DNA of 64,000 nt from Streptomyces violaceorubidus (GTDB lineage: Bacteria > Actinomycetota > Actinomycetes > Streptomycetales > Streptomycetaceae): contig NZ_JODM01000001.1 in NCBI RefSeq assembly GCF_000717995.1, positions 124,001-188,000 of the forward strand, in the 5' to 3' direction. The notes under the pieces were generated by a model. The model worked only from the letters and a program-made list of their open reading frames with translations. It was not told where the DNA came from and ran no database searches. A program made the position numbers and the translations under genes. Every line of letters begins with the position of its first letter. Within the stretch, counting starts at the first letter, position 1. Below are positions 46,122-54,101 of the stretch, piece by piece.

Positions 46122-46198
46122 GCCACTGGCTCCGGATCCTGGTCGAAGGATGGGCGGCTCTGGCTGTACAGGGCTGTGCTGGGTGCTGAGTTGGTTGC

Positions 46199-46233
46199 AG
46201 TGCTGAGTGCTGAGTGCTGAGTGCTGGGTGCTG
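46199..46233. repeat. 7-bp tandem repeat
   Basis: AGTGCTG occurs four times in tandem, followed by GGTGCTG, in the region upstream of the M56 gene. Confidence 0.8.
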
Positions 46234-46370
46234 CGCTGCGCCGGGCCGGGCCGTGTGCGCGCACCGCCCGACGCCAGTATGACGGGGCGGGGCGGTGCGA
46301 GTCAGGTGTCGGCGGGCACCGGATCCGGAATCCGTGCCCTCGCCCACCGGTCGGGAACAGCCTCCCGGCC

Positions 46371-46490
46371 GCACACGGCACCGCACGCAGCACCGCACGC
46401 AGCACCGCACACGGCACCGCACACGGCACCGCACACGGCACCGCACGCAGCACCGCACACGGCACCGCACGCAGCACCGCACGCAGCACC
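46371..46490. repeat. 12-bp minisatellite, ten units of two variants
   Basis: The units are GCACACGGCACC (A) and GCACGCAGCACC (B), in the order A B B A A A B A B B, without any other substitution. It lies in the 401-bp gap between the fumarylacetoacetase and M56 genes. No gene is supported in this gap. Confidence 0.92.
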
Positions 46491-46522
46491 GCGCACGCCG
46501 CCGGGAGCCCTCCCGCGTCCGC

Positions 46523-47758
46523 TCAGGCGCCCCGTCCGACCACCCGCCCGGTCACCTCTCCCAGCCCCACCCGGGCACCGCCGGGTCCCGGCGCCCAGGC
46601 CGAGAGGGTCACCACGTCCCCGTCCTCCAGGAACGTCCGCTTGCCGTCGGGGAGTTCCAGCGGGTCGCGGCCGTTCCAGGTCAGTTCGAGCAGCGACCCC
46701 CGCTCCCGCTCGGCCGGCCCGCTCACCGTGCCCGAGCCGTAGAGGTCGCCGGTGCGCAGCGACGCGCCGTTGACGGTCAGGTGGGCCAACTGCTGGGCGG
46801 CCGTCCAGTACATGGTGGAGAACGGCGGCTCGGAGACGACGTGGCCGTTGAGGGCGACGGAGATCCGCAGGTCGTAGCCGCCGGGACCGTCCTGGTCGGT
46901 GTTCGTGTCGTCGAGGTAGGGCAGCAGCTCGTGGGTGCGCTCCGGCGGCGCCACCCGTGCCTCCTCCAGCGCGTCCAGCGGGGTGATCCACGCCGACACC
47001 GACGTGGCGAAGGACTTGCCGAGGAACGGTCCGAGGGGCACGTACTCCCAGGCCTGGACGTCCCGCGCGGACCAGTCGTTGAGCAGGCAGAGCCCGAAGA
47101 CGTGCTCGCGGAAGTCGCCGAGCGCCACCGGACTGCCCGGCTCGGACGGCACGCCCACCACGAAGCCGACCTCGGCCTCGATGTCGAGGCGGACGGACGG
47201 GCCGAAGACGGGAGCGGCGTCGGCCGGTGCCTTGCGCTGCCCCGACGGGCGTACGACGTCGGTGCCGGACACGACGACCGTGCCGGAGCGGCCGTGGTAG
47301 CCGATCGGGAGGTGCTTCCAGTTCGGGGTGAGGGAGTCGGCGGCGTCGGGGCGGAAGATCCGGCCGACGTTGCGGGCGTGGTTCTCGGAGGCGTAGAAGT
47401 CGACGTAGTCGGCGACCTCGAAGGGCAGGTGCAGGGTCACCGACGACAGCGGATGGAGGAGCGGCTCCAGGACCTCCCGGTGGGAGGGGACCGTCACCCA
47501 CGCCGTCAGCGCGCGTCGCACGTCCGACCACGCCGTGCGCCCGGCCGCCAGCAGCGGGTTGAGGGTGGGCCGGGCGAGCAGGGACGCGTACGGCGAGCCG
47601 AGTGCGTGGGCCGCCGCGCCCGCGTCGAGGACGTGGTCGCCGAGCCGGACGCCCACCGTCCGGTCCGACCGGTCGCGCGAGCCGGGGATCGAGAACACGC
47701 CGTAGGGAAGGTTGTGCGGACCGAAGGGATCGCCCTCGGGGACATCGAAGGGGGGCAT
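46523..47758 (-). CDS. fahA: fumarylacetoacetase
   Basis: The 411-residue enzyme splits fumarylacetoacetate to fumarate and acetoacetate, the last step of tyrosine and homogentisate breakdown. Metal and catalytic segments are visible: DYVDFYASENHARNVGRIFR (Asp and His), RLDIEAEVGFVVG (two Glu), NDWSARDVQAWEY (Asp) and SGTVSGP with the SRGS-like loop. The start MPPFDVPEGDPFGPHNLPYG matches the family N-terminus; GAGG lies upstream. An ATG ten codons earlier is possible. The gene is transcribed alone; other genes of the pathway are not in the window. Confidence 0.95.
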   Translation of the reverse strand: MPPFDVPEGDPFGPHNLPYGVFSIPGSRDRSDRTVGVRLGDHVLDAGAAAHALGSPYASLLARPTLNPLLAAGRTAWSDVRRALTAWVTVPSHREVLEPLLHPLSSVTLHLPFEVADYVDFYASENHARNVGRIFRPDAADSLTPNWKHLPIGYHGRSGTVVVSGTDVVRPSGQRKAPADAAPVFGPSVRLDIEAEVGFVVGVPSEPGSPVALGDFREHVFGLCLLNDWSARDVQAWEYVPLGPFLGKSFATSVSAWITPLDALEEARVAPPERTHELLPYLDDTNTDQDGPGGYDLRISVALNGHVVSEPPFSTMYWTAAQQLAHLTVNGASLRTGDLYGSGTVSGPAERERGSLLELTWNGRDPLELPDGKRTFLEDGDVVTLSAWAPGPGGARVGLGEVTGRVVGRGA

Positions 47759-48180
47759 CGGGTGCTGCCTCGCTTTCGTGCTCGCCATGTGCGCCGTGTG
47801 AAGCGGTGCGCCACATGAGCGGTGTGCGTCACGTGACATGTGGTCGGGCCACACGTTACGGCCGACCCACCGGTCTTGGGCAGAGCGGCGGATGGTGACC
47901 GCGCCCCGGACGCGATCTGGACGCGGTGGTGCGTACAGGGGCAAGTCACCCAGAACAAAAGGAAGGTACCGGCGAGATCGCCCGGAGGGCGGGCGGCGTT
48001 CCATGGTGACGCCAACCGGTGCAGAGGCCCTGAACCGGCTTTAGACGATGATGTGTCAGGTTTCGGGCACGAGTGGCCGTCCTCGGGCATTCTCGTTCCG
48101 GTACGAACGCACTCGCTACGCCCTCGTTCGGAAGCGGTCACGGGTGAGGCGGAGGGGTGCGGTGTCCGTATTCTCTGATC
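47759..48180. other. divergent control region between fahA and HAD phosphatase gene
   Basis: No gene is supported in these 422 bp. GTCACGTGAC (47828-47837) is a perfect palindrome and TGTGG-TCGGG-CCACA (47839-47853) adjoins it, both about 70-95 bp upstream of the fahA start. TATTCT at 48169-48174 lies 6 bases before the ATG of the HAD gene and could be the -10 element of a leaderless message. Confidence 0.5.
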
Positions 48181-48990
48181 ATGGACCGCACCGCATATTC
48201 ACTCGTCGCCACCGACCTGGACGGCACACTGCTCCGCGGCGACGACACCGTCTCCGACCGGTCGCTGGCCGCGCTGGCGCGGGTCGCCGGGGCGGGTGCG
48301 CGGCACCTGGTGGTGACGGGGCGGCCGGCCCCCCGGGTGCGCCCCCTGCTCGACCGGCTCGGCTGCACGGGACTCGCGGTGTGCGGGCAGGGCGCGCAGG
48401 TGTACGACGCCGGGGCGCACCGGATGCTGTGGTCGGTCACCCTGGACCGGGAGCTGGCCGAGACCGCGCTCGGCAAGATCGAGGCCGAGGTGGGCCAGGT
48501 GTACGCCGCCGTCGACCAGGACGGCGTGGACGGGCTGACGCTCATCGAACCGGGCTACCTGATGCCCCACCCGACCCTGCCCGCGGTCCGCGTCGAGCGG
48601 CGCGAGCAGCTGTGGTCCACGCCGATCAGCAAGGTGCTGCTGCGCCACCCCGAGCTGACGGACGACGAGCTGGCGACGACGGCGCGCGCGGTGGTCGGTT
48701 CCCTCGCGACGGTCACCATGTCGGGGCCCGGCACAGTGGAGCTGCAACCGTGCGGCATCACCAAGGCGACCGGCCTGGCGCTGGCCGCCGAGCACCTGGG
48801 CCTCGGCCGGCGGCGGACGATCGCCTTCGGGGACATGCCCAACGACATCCCCATGTTCCACTGGGCGTCCCACGGCGTCGCCATGGCGGACGCCCACCCC
48901 GAACTCAAGGCGGTGGCCGACGAGGTCACCACGACGAACGAGGACGACGGCGTGGCCGTCGTCCTCGAGCGGATCTTCGGTACCTCCTAG
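48181..48990 (+). CDS. Cof-type HAD-IIB phosphatase
   Basis: The 269-residue protein has the HAD motifs of the Cof subgroup: VATDLDGTLLRGDDT with the nucleophile Asp, HLVVTGRPAPRVRPLL, and GDMPNDIPMFHWASHGVAMA with the acidic pair. Members dephosphorylate sugar phosphates or flavin-related compounds; the substrate is not evident. The ATG at 48181 is favoured because it fits the family N-terminus and a leaderless promoter. A GTG at 48157 would add eight residues. The gene ends 23 bp from the convergent SLT-domain gene. Confidence 0.9.
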   Translation: MDRTAYSLVATDLDGTLLRGDDTVSDRSLAALARVAGAGARHLVVTGRPAPRVRPLLDRLGCTGLAVCGQGAQVYDAGAHRMLWSVTLDRELAETALGKIEAEVGQVYAAVDQDGVDGLTLIEPGYLMPHPTLPAVRVERREQLWSTPISKVLLRHPELTDDELATTARAVVGSLATVTMSGPGTVELQPCGITKATGLALAAEHLGLGRRRTIAFGDMPNDIPMFHWASHGVAMADAHPELKAVADEVTTTNEDDGVAVVLERIFGTS

Positions 48991-49013
48991 GCGAGGCCCA
49001 GGCGGTGTACGGC

Positions 49014-49505
49014 TCAGTACGCGCTGAAGACGTTGTCCATCGAGCCGTAGCGGTCGGCCGCGTAGTTGCAGGCCGCGGTGATGTTGGCGACCGGGTCGTA
49101 CGGGTCCCAGGAGGTGCCCTCGACGTGGTAGGCCTGGAAGGTCGGGTCGATCACCTGGAGCAGCCCCTTGGACGGGGTGCCGTTGATGGCGTTGATGTCC
49201 CAGTTGTTGATGGCGAGCGGGTTGCCGGAGGACTCACGCATGATGTTGCGGTGAATGCCCTCGTAGGTCCCGGGGATGCCGTGCTGGGCCATGATGTCGA
49301 GCGACTCGCGGATCCAGCCGTCGAGGTTGTCCGGGTAGGTCGTGGCCGCCGTGGTGGCGGTCGTGGCGGCGGCCGGGGTGGCCGCGGAAGCGGTGGTGGC
49401 GCCGATGAGCGGCAGCGCGAGCACCGCGGCACCGACGCCGGCCACGGCGAGCTTGCGGGCGAGGCGGCTGGTGCGGGCGTGACGGTTCTGACCGTTGGCA
49501 GACAT
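49014..49505 (-). CDS. secreted SLT-domain (lytic transglycosylase-like) protein
   Basis: The 163-residue protein has a Sec signal (basic start, hydrophobic stretch, SASAA cleavage) and a C-terminal domain of the soluble lytic transglycosylase type: HRNIMRESSGNPLAINNWD with the catalytic Glu, INGTPSKGLLQVIDPTFQAY and DPVANITAACNYAADRYGSM. It should cleave or bind peptidoglycan. The ATG has GGAGAGGGA 8 bases upstream, and a c-di-AMP riboswitch directly precedes it, as with other Streptomyces wall hydrolases such as RpfA. It is transcribed alone. Confidence 0.92.
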   Translation of the reverse strand: MSANGQNRHARTSRLARKLAVAGVGAAVLALPLIGATTASAATPAAATTATTAATTYPDNLDGWIRESLDIMAQHGIPGTYEGIHRNIMRESSGNPLAINNWDINAINGTPSKGLLQVIDPTFQAYHVEGTSWDPYDPVANITAACNYAADRYGSMDNVFSAY

Positions 49506-49513
49506 GCGGTGTC

Positions 49514-49658
49514 CCTCTCCATACGCCTACGAGGTGAGCTGTCGGGTTCGGGCGGGGGAGTGCCCGGCCGTGCCCTGACGGGTACGGCTTCACCCCTAGC
49601 CGCTCCGGTGGTGACCGGTGCGGCGACTTACCTGGGTCCCCCGCTCCTGCCTGCGAGT
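49514..49658 (-). ncRNA. ydaO-type (c-di-AMP) riboswitch
   Basis: Read on the minus strand, the leader contains the conserved blocks in order: GAGCGGGGGACCCAGG, then GGGGTGAAGCC, GGGCACTCCCCCGCCCGAA, CCCGACAGCTCACCTCGTAG and GGCGTATGGAGAGG. These match the ydaO-yuaA consensus well. The last block runs into the ribosome-binding site of the SLT-domain gene, so there is almost no room for a separate terminator between aptamer and start codon. c-di-AMP is known to turn such genes off. The ends given are approximate. Confidence 0.9.
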
Positions 49659-49721
49659 GTGTTGGGTGGATGACTGTGCGACGGGCGGTGGCAGGATTCG
49701 GCGTCCGCCCGACAGGCCGGG

Positions 49722-49751
49722 AACGTATGCGAGAGCACATGTCCGGAACAA
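49722..49751 (-). promoter_or_regulatory. possible promoter of the riboswitch transcript
   Basis: On the minus strand TTGTTC (49746-49751) and TACGTT (49722-49727) are spaced by 18 bp and would start transcription some 55 bases before the aptamer. Confidence 0.4.
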
Positions 49752-50414
49752 GTGCAGGAATCACCCTCCATGCCTGTTGACCTTGGTCTGGGGTGTTTGA
49801 GGCTCTTGATCCTTTGCTGTTGCCAAGCATCAACTGGCTTGTGGGGCAAAGGGAGGGCACAGGTTTGGGCGGGGTTGCCCGTGGGCGGTCCGGAGTGAGC
49901 CAACTCACTGGCCTCAACAAGCGCGGCAAAACGGGCATTGAGCTCAACTGTGTGCCAACCGGCCGCGGGTGGGGACGGCTTCGGGTGTCGAGCGCCGGAG
50001 GGAGGGAAACGGGGAGAGTGGGGAGGGGTGGGGCGGGGCGGGGAGGCAGGTGGGTGGGCCCGCGAGGTGCCGGTCGTGCGTGCGGACCGGAGCGGCCCAT
50101 GCCGCGGGTGGCGTGTGCGGATTGGGTGACGTTCTCGAAGTGCGGGCCGTTGGGAGGGGTGGTGGGATCTTCGGTGGCGGCTCCGGCCCGTTCGCCCCTC
50201 CGGGTCCGGCTCGTCCCCCCTGGCGATATCAATCAAAATCTGCTCATATCACCTGATCAAAAACATACCGTTCATGATCCGATACCGACCAGCCTGTAAC
50301 GGTGGGCGCTAGCGGTGATCGAAACGTGACCGGATACGCTGACTTGAGTGGTGGCAGCGACCTATCGACAAACCAGGTAATCGCCAGTAGACACCAGCAG
50401 ACAGGAGACCCCTC
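49752..50414. other. intergenic region without a supported gene
   Basis: No frame here has consistent Streptomyces codon use. The part at 49760-49960 has lower GC than its surroundings. A hairpin AGTGAG-CCAA-CTCACT lies at 49894-49909. The segment 49990-50060 is G-rich, and 50221-50300 is AT-rich with ATATC and GATC motifs, as expected for the promoter of the polyprenyl synthase gene. GATACGCT at about 50333 is one possible -10 element. Confidence 0.6.
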
Positions 50415-51425
50415 GTGACCGTCGTCGGGCCGTTCGGGCTGAGCGTGCGGGACCAGGCTCTGGAAGCCGATGTCCAGGCCGGATTGGTTGCTGTCGAGGA
50501 AGGGTTGCTTGAGGCAACCAAAAGTGAGGTTCCGTTCATCACGGAGGCCGCCCAGCACCTGGTGCGGGCCGGTGGGAAACGGTTCCGACCGCTGCTGGTG
50601 ATGCTCTCGGCCCAGTTCGGCGACCCCTACGCCCCCGGGATCGTGCCCTCGGCCGTGGTGGTGGAGCTGACCCACCTCGCCACGCTGTACCACGACGACG
50701 TCATGGACGAGGCCACCGTGCGGCGCGGGGTGCCCAGCGCGAACACCCGCTGGGGCAACTCGGTCGCCGTCCTCACCGGCGACTTCCTGTTCGCCCGTGC
50801 CTCGCAGATCCTCGCCGACCTCGGTCCCGAGGCGGTCCGCGTCCAGGCCCTCGCGTTCGAGCGGCTGGTCACCGGTCAGATCCTGGAGACGGCGGGCCCG
50901 CAGGACGGCCGCGACCCGGTCGACCACTACCTGGACGTGCTCGGCGGCAAGACGGGCTCCCTGGTGGCCGTCTCCTGCCGGTTCGGCGCGATGATGTCCG
51001 GCGCCGACGAGACGGTGGTGGACGTGCTGACCCAGTACGGCGAGCGGCTCGGCGTCGCCTTCCAGCTGGCGGACGACGTCCTGGACATCGCCTCCGACTC
51101 CGACGAGTCCGGCAAGACCCCCGGCACCGACCTGCGCGAGGGCATCCCCACCCTGCCCGTCCTGCGGCTGCGCGAGCGGGCGGCCCGGCTGGGGCTCGCC
51201 GAGGACGTCGCGCTGTGCGAGCTGCTCGACTCCGACCTGAGCGACGACGCGCGGCACGCGGAGGCGCTGCGCCTGCTGCGCGCCCACCCCGCGCTGGAGC
51301 AGGCCCGGCGGGACACCGTCCGGTACGCCAAGGACGCCCGGGCCGCGCTGGCCCCGCTGCGGGAGTGCGACGCGAAGGCCGCGCTGATCGAGCTGTGCGA
51401 CGCGGTGGTCCACCGGGCCGGCTGA
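50415..51425 (+). CDS. long-chain polyprenyl diphosphate synthase
   Basis: The 336-residue enzyme builds trans-polyprenyl diphosphate chains from IPP. The first Asp-rich motif is HDDVMD (residues 93-98), GGKRFRP precedes it, and the second motif is QLADDVLD. The fifth and fourth residues before the first motif are Ala89 and Thr90, both small, which in this family permits long chains (C40-C50) rather than farnesyl or geranylgeranyl. The probable product is the menaquinone side chain. The GTG has AGGAG 7 bases upstream. menG, the MenJ-like gene and mqnC are in the same window. Confidence 0.93.
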   Translation: MTVVGPFGLSVRDQALEADVQAGLVAVEEGLLEATKSEVPFITEAAQHLVRAGGKRFRPLLVMLSAQFGDPYAPGIVPSAVVVELTHLATLYHDDVMDEATVRRGVPSANTRWGNSVAVLTGDFLFARASQILADLGPEAVRVQALAFERLVTGQILETAGPQDGRDPVDHYLDVLGGKTGSLVAVSCRFGAMMSGADETVVDVLTQYGERLGVAFQLADDVLDIASDSDESGKTPGTDLREGIPTLPVLRLRERAARLGLAEDVALCELLDSDLSDDARHAEALRLLRAHPALEQARRDTVRYAKDARAALAPLRECDAKAALIELCDAVVHRAG

Positions 51426-51789
51426 CCGCCCGGCGGTTCGGAGCGTGCCGACCTTCGCGCCGTCGGCCGCGCGCCGTCTGCCGTCGCGTCACACCCCGCC
51501 ACGTCTGCTGTATCCGCTATGTCCGTCACTTGGGCCACGTGCGGCCCCGTCCCCTGCCGTGGGCGTACTGCGGCCCCTACGGGCCCGGGGAGCCGGCACC
51601 CCCGGGTGTCATCCCGCAGGAGTAGGCGGAGTTGAGCCCGCGGTCTGACGCCTGCACTCCGGTGATTTGGTCAGATGGACACCACGGAAAAACACCAATC
51701 CTCACCGATTCGGGTGAGAATGGCGGCTCACGGGTGAACGAGTGCGAGGTCGCGAGACAGCCGCCGCCGACGACGGAGGTAGGGCACAC
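51426..51789. other. intergenic region upstream of LolA-like gene
   Basis: No gene is supported. CTCACC-gattcg-GGTGAG forms a dyad at 51701-51718, and a related TCAC-GG-GTGA lies at 51728-51737, both within 90 bp of the next start. They look like operator half-sites. The first 200 bp contain nothing recognisable. Confidence 0.5.
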
Positions 51790-53064
51790 ATGGCACCGAT
51801 CGATTCCGACGACAACACGACCGCCGGGGAGGGCGAGGAGCTGCGGGCCGGCCGGCGCAAGGCCGCGCGGTACGTCGTCCCGGTCGCGGTGATGGGAGTG
51901 GCGGCCGCGACGATCGGGCTCGTCCCCGCGCTCGCGGACTCCGGCGACCCGGACCTGCCGAAGGTCACGGCGGAGCAACTGATCGAGAAGATCGCCAAGT
52001 CGGACGTCCAGCAGCTGTCCGGCACGGTGCGCATCAACACCGACCTGGGTCTGCCCGACCTCGGCGGGCTGGAGAGCGGCCTGATGTCCGGAATGTCGGG
52101 AGGTCCGGGCTCGGGCGAGGACGGTGGGGGCTCCGCCGCCGACCCGTCGGCCAAGCTCACCGAGCTGGTCTCCGGCAGCCACACGCTGCGCGTCGCGGCC
52201 GACGGCCCCGACCGGCAGAAGCTCTCCCTGCTGGAGAACGCCGCCGAGTACAGCCTGATCCACAACGGCAAGGACGTCTGGGGCTACGACAGCCGGTCCA
52301 ACGAGGTCTACCACTCCACCGCCGCCGACAGCACCGAGCGGCCGGAGCGGGACGCGCCGGGCAAGGACGTGCCGGCCACCCCGAAGGACTTCGCCGACCA
52401 GGCGCTCAAGGCGATCGACGACACCACGTCCGTGACCGTCGGCGGCACCGCGCACGTGGCCGGCCGGGACGCCTACCGCCTGGTCGTCGAGCCCAAGCGG
52501 GACGGTTCCACGGTCGGTGCGATCACCGTGGCCGTGGACGCCGAGACCGGCACCCCCCTGAAGTTCACCCTGACCCCGGCGAGCGGCGGCGCCGCCGTCG
52601 TGGACGTGGGCTTCACCGAGGTCAGCTTCGCGAAGCCGGACGCGTCGACGTTCGACTTCACCCCGCCCGCGGGAGCCAAGGTCACCGAGGCGGACAAGGG
52701 CGACAAGGGCGACAAGGGCGACAAGACCGGCGAGCGGGCCGAGGTCCCGGGGCACGGGCGCACGGCCGAGGGCGACCTCGCCAAGGGGATGGACGGCCTC
52801 AAGGTCATCGGCGAGGGCTGGAACTCGATCGCCACGTTCGACACCGGCACCGGCACTGGCCTGCCCACGGCGTCCGCGGGTGGCGACCTCGGTGACCTCG
52901 GCGGCTTCCTCGGCTCCTTCGGCGACCAGGTCAAGGGCGACTTCGGCTCGGGCACGGTCTTCAAGACCCGCCTGGTCAACGCCCTGATCACGGACGACGG
53001 CAAGGTCTACGCCGGTGCGGTCACCAAGGACGCCCTGGTGAAGGCGGCCGACGCCGCGCAGTAG
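51790..53064 (+). CDS. secreted LolA/MucB-RseB-like protein
   Basis: The 424-residue protein has one N-terminal membrane or signal segment (KAARYVVPVAVMGVAAATIG) and then an extracytoplasmic part with the beta-rich pattern of LolA-like lipid-binding proteins: VTAEQLIEKIAKSDVQQLSG, HTLRVAADGPDRQKLSLLE, YRLVVEPKRDGSTVGAITVA, VDVGFTEVSFAKPDASTFDF. Two Gly/Ser/Ala-rich linkers and a GDKGDKGDK repeat interrupt it. The ATG has GGAGG 9 bases upstream. It is followed within 54 bp by an ABC-2 transporter pair, and the three may form one operon acting on a lipid or lipoprotein; that is inferred. Confidence 0.82.
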   Translation: MAPIDSDDNTTAGEGEELRAGRRKAARYVVPVAVMGVAAATIGLVPALADSGDPDLPKVTAEQLIEKIAKSDVQQLSGTVRINTDLGLPDLGGLESGLMSGMSGGPGSGEDGGGSAADPSAKLTELVSGSHTLRVAADGPDRQKLSLLENAAEYSLIHNGKDVWGYDSRSNEVYHSTAADSTERPERDAPGKDVPATPKDFADQALKAIDDTTSVTVGGTAHVAGRDAYRLVVEPKRDGSTVGAITVAVDAETGTPLKFTLTPASGGAAVVDVGFTEVSFAKPDASTFDFTPPAGAKVTEADKGDKGDKGDKTGERAEVPGHGRTAEGDLAKGMDGLKVIGEGWNSIATFDTGTGTGLPTASAGGDLGDLGGFLGSFGDQVKGDFGSGTVFKTRLVNALITDDGKVYAGAVTKDALVKAADAAQ

Positions 53065-53117
53065 GACCCGCGCGGCATCCACACCCGTACGGCGACGAGG
53101 ACGAGAAGAGGGAGCCG

Positions 53118-54101
53118 ATGGCCGAAGTGTCCGTCACGGAGCAGGAGCGCCCGGACCGGGACCGCGCGGATGACGCCGTCATCGCCACCCGCGGGCTCAC
53201 CAAGCGCTACCGCGGCGGGCAGCTCGCCGTCGACGGTCTGGACCTGACCGTCCCGGCGGGCAGCGTCTTCGGCTTCCTCGGGCCCAACGGCTCCGGCAAG
53301 ACCACCACCATCCGCATGCTGATGGGGCTGATCGAACCCACCTCGGGCAGCGCCCGGGTCCTCGGCCTGCCCATGCCGCGCGCGTCCCGCGCCGTACTGC
53401 CCCGGGTCGGCGCCCTCATCGAGGGCCCGGCCCTGTACGGCTTCCTCTCCGGGCGCGACAACCTGCTGCGCTACGACGCCGCCGACCCGACCGCCGACCC
53501 GCGCACCCGGCGCGAGCGCGTCGCGGCGGCGCTGGACCGGGTGGGCCTCGCGGCCGCAGGCGGCAAGAAGGCGAAGGCGTACTCGCTCGGCATGAAGCAG
53601 CGGCTGGGTCTCGCCGCGGCGCTGCTCCAGCCGCGCCGGCTGCTCGTCCTGGACGAGCCGACCAACGGGCTCGACCCCCAGGGCATGCGCGAGATCCGCT
53701 CCCTCGTACGCGAACTGGCCTCCGACGGCACCACCGTCTTCCTCTCCTCACACCTGCTGGACGAGATCGAGCAGGTGTGCACCCACGCCGCCGTGATGGC
53801 GCAGGGGCGGCTGATCACCCAGGGCGCGGTCGCCGACCTGGCGGCCGGGGCCCGGGGCCGGCTGGTGGTGACCACGCCGGACGCGGGCGAGGCGGCCCGG
53901 GTGCTGAAGGAGCAGGGGGCGGCGGACGTGGTGGTCGACGGTGACCGGGTGACGGCGGAGCCGCCGGAGCGCGACCTCGCCGAGGTGAACGCGGCGCTGG
54001 TCGCGGCCCGGGTCAGGGTCCGGGGCTTCGGGCTGGAACGGGCCTCGCTGGAGGACGCGTTCGTGGCGCTGACCGGGGAGGGATTCGATGTCGCGGGCTG
54101 A
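53118..54101 (+). CDS. ABC-2 type transporter ATP-binding protein
   Basis: The 327-residue ATPase has Walker A GPNGSGKTTT, signature YSLGMKQRLGL, Walker B LLVLDEPTNGLDP and the switch His in FLSSHLLDEIE. The C-terminal 90 residues form the accessory domain common to drug and lipid exporters of this class. The ATG has GAGGGAG upstream. The end overlaps the permease start by 14 bases. The substrate is unknown; export is likely given the ABC-2 partner. Confidence 0.94.
   Translation: MAEVSVTEQERPDRDRADDAVIATRGLTKRYRGGQLAVDGLDLTVPAGSVFGFLGPNGSGKTTTIRMLMGLIEPTSGSARVLGLPMPRASRAVLPRVGALIEGPALYGFLSGRDNLLRYDAADPTADPRTRRERVAAALDRVGLAAAGGKKAKAYSLGMKQRLGLAAALLQPRRLLVLDEPTNGLDPQGMREIRSLVRELASDGTTVFLSSHLLDEIEQVCTHAAVMAQGRLITQGAVADLAAGARGRLVVTTPDAGEAARVLKEQGAADVVVDGDRVTAEPPERDLAEVNAALVAARVRVRGFGLERASLEDAFVALTGEGFDVAG

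Noticed and set aside
46371..46490. CRISPR array
   Set aside because: The units are 12-bp tandem repeats without spacers, and no cas gene is present.
48048..49673. Long plus-strand frame across the HAD and SLT genes
   Set aside because: It is out of frame with the HAD gene and antisense to the SLT gene and riboswitch; the product is Arg/Gly-rich nonsense.
49793..50299. 168-codon plus-strand frame upstream of the polyprenyl synthase
   Set aside because: Codon use is not Streptomyces-like, the product has no motif and it covers the probable promoter of the next gene.
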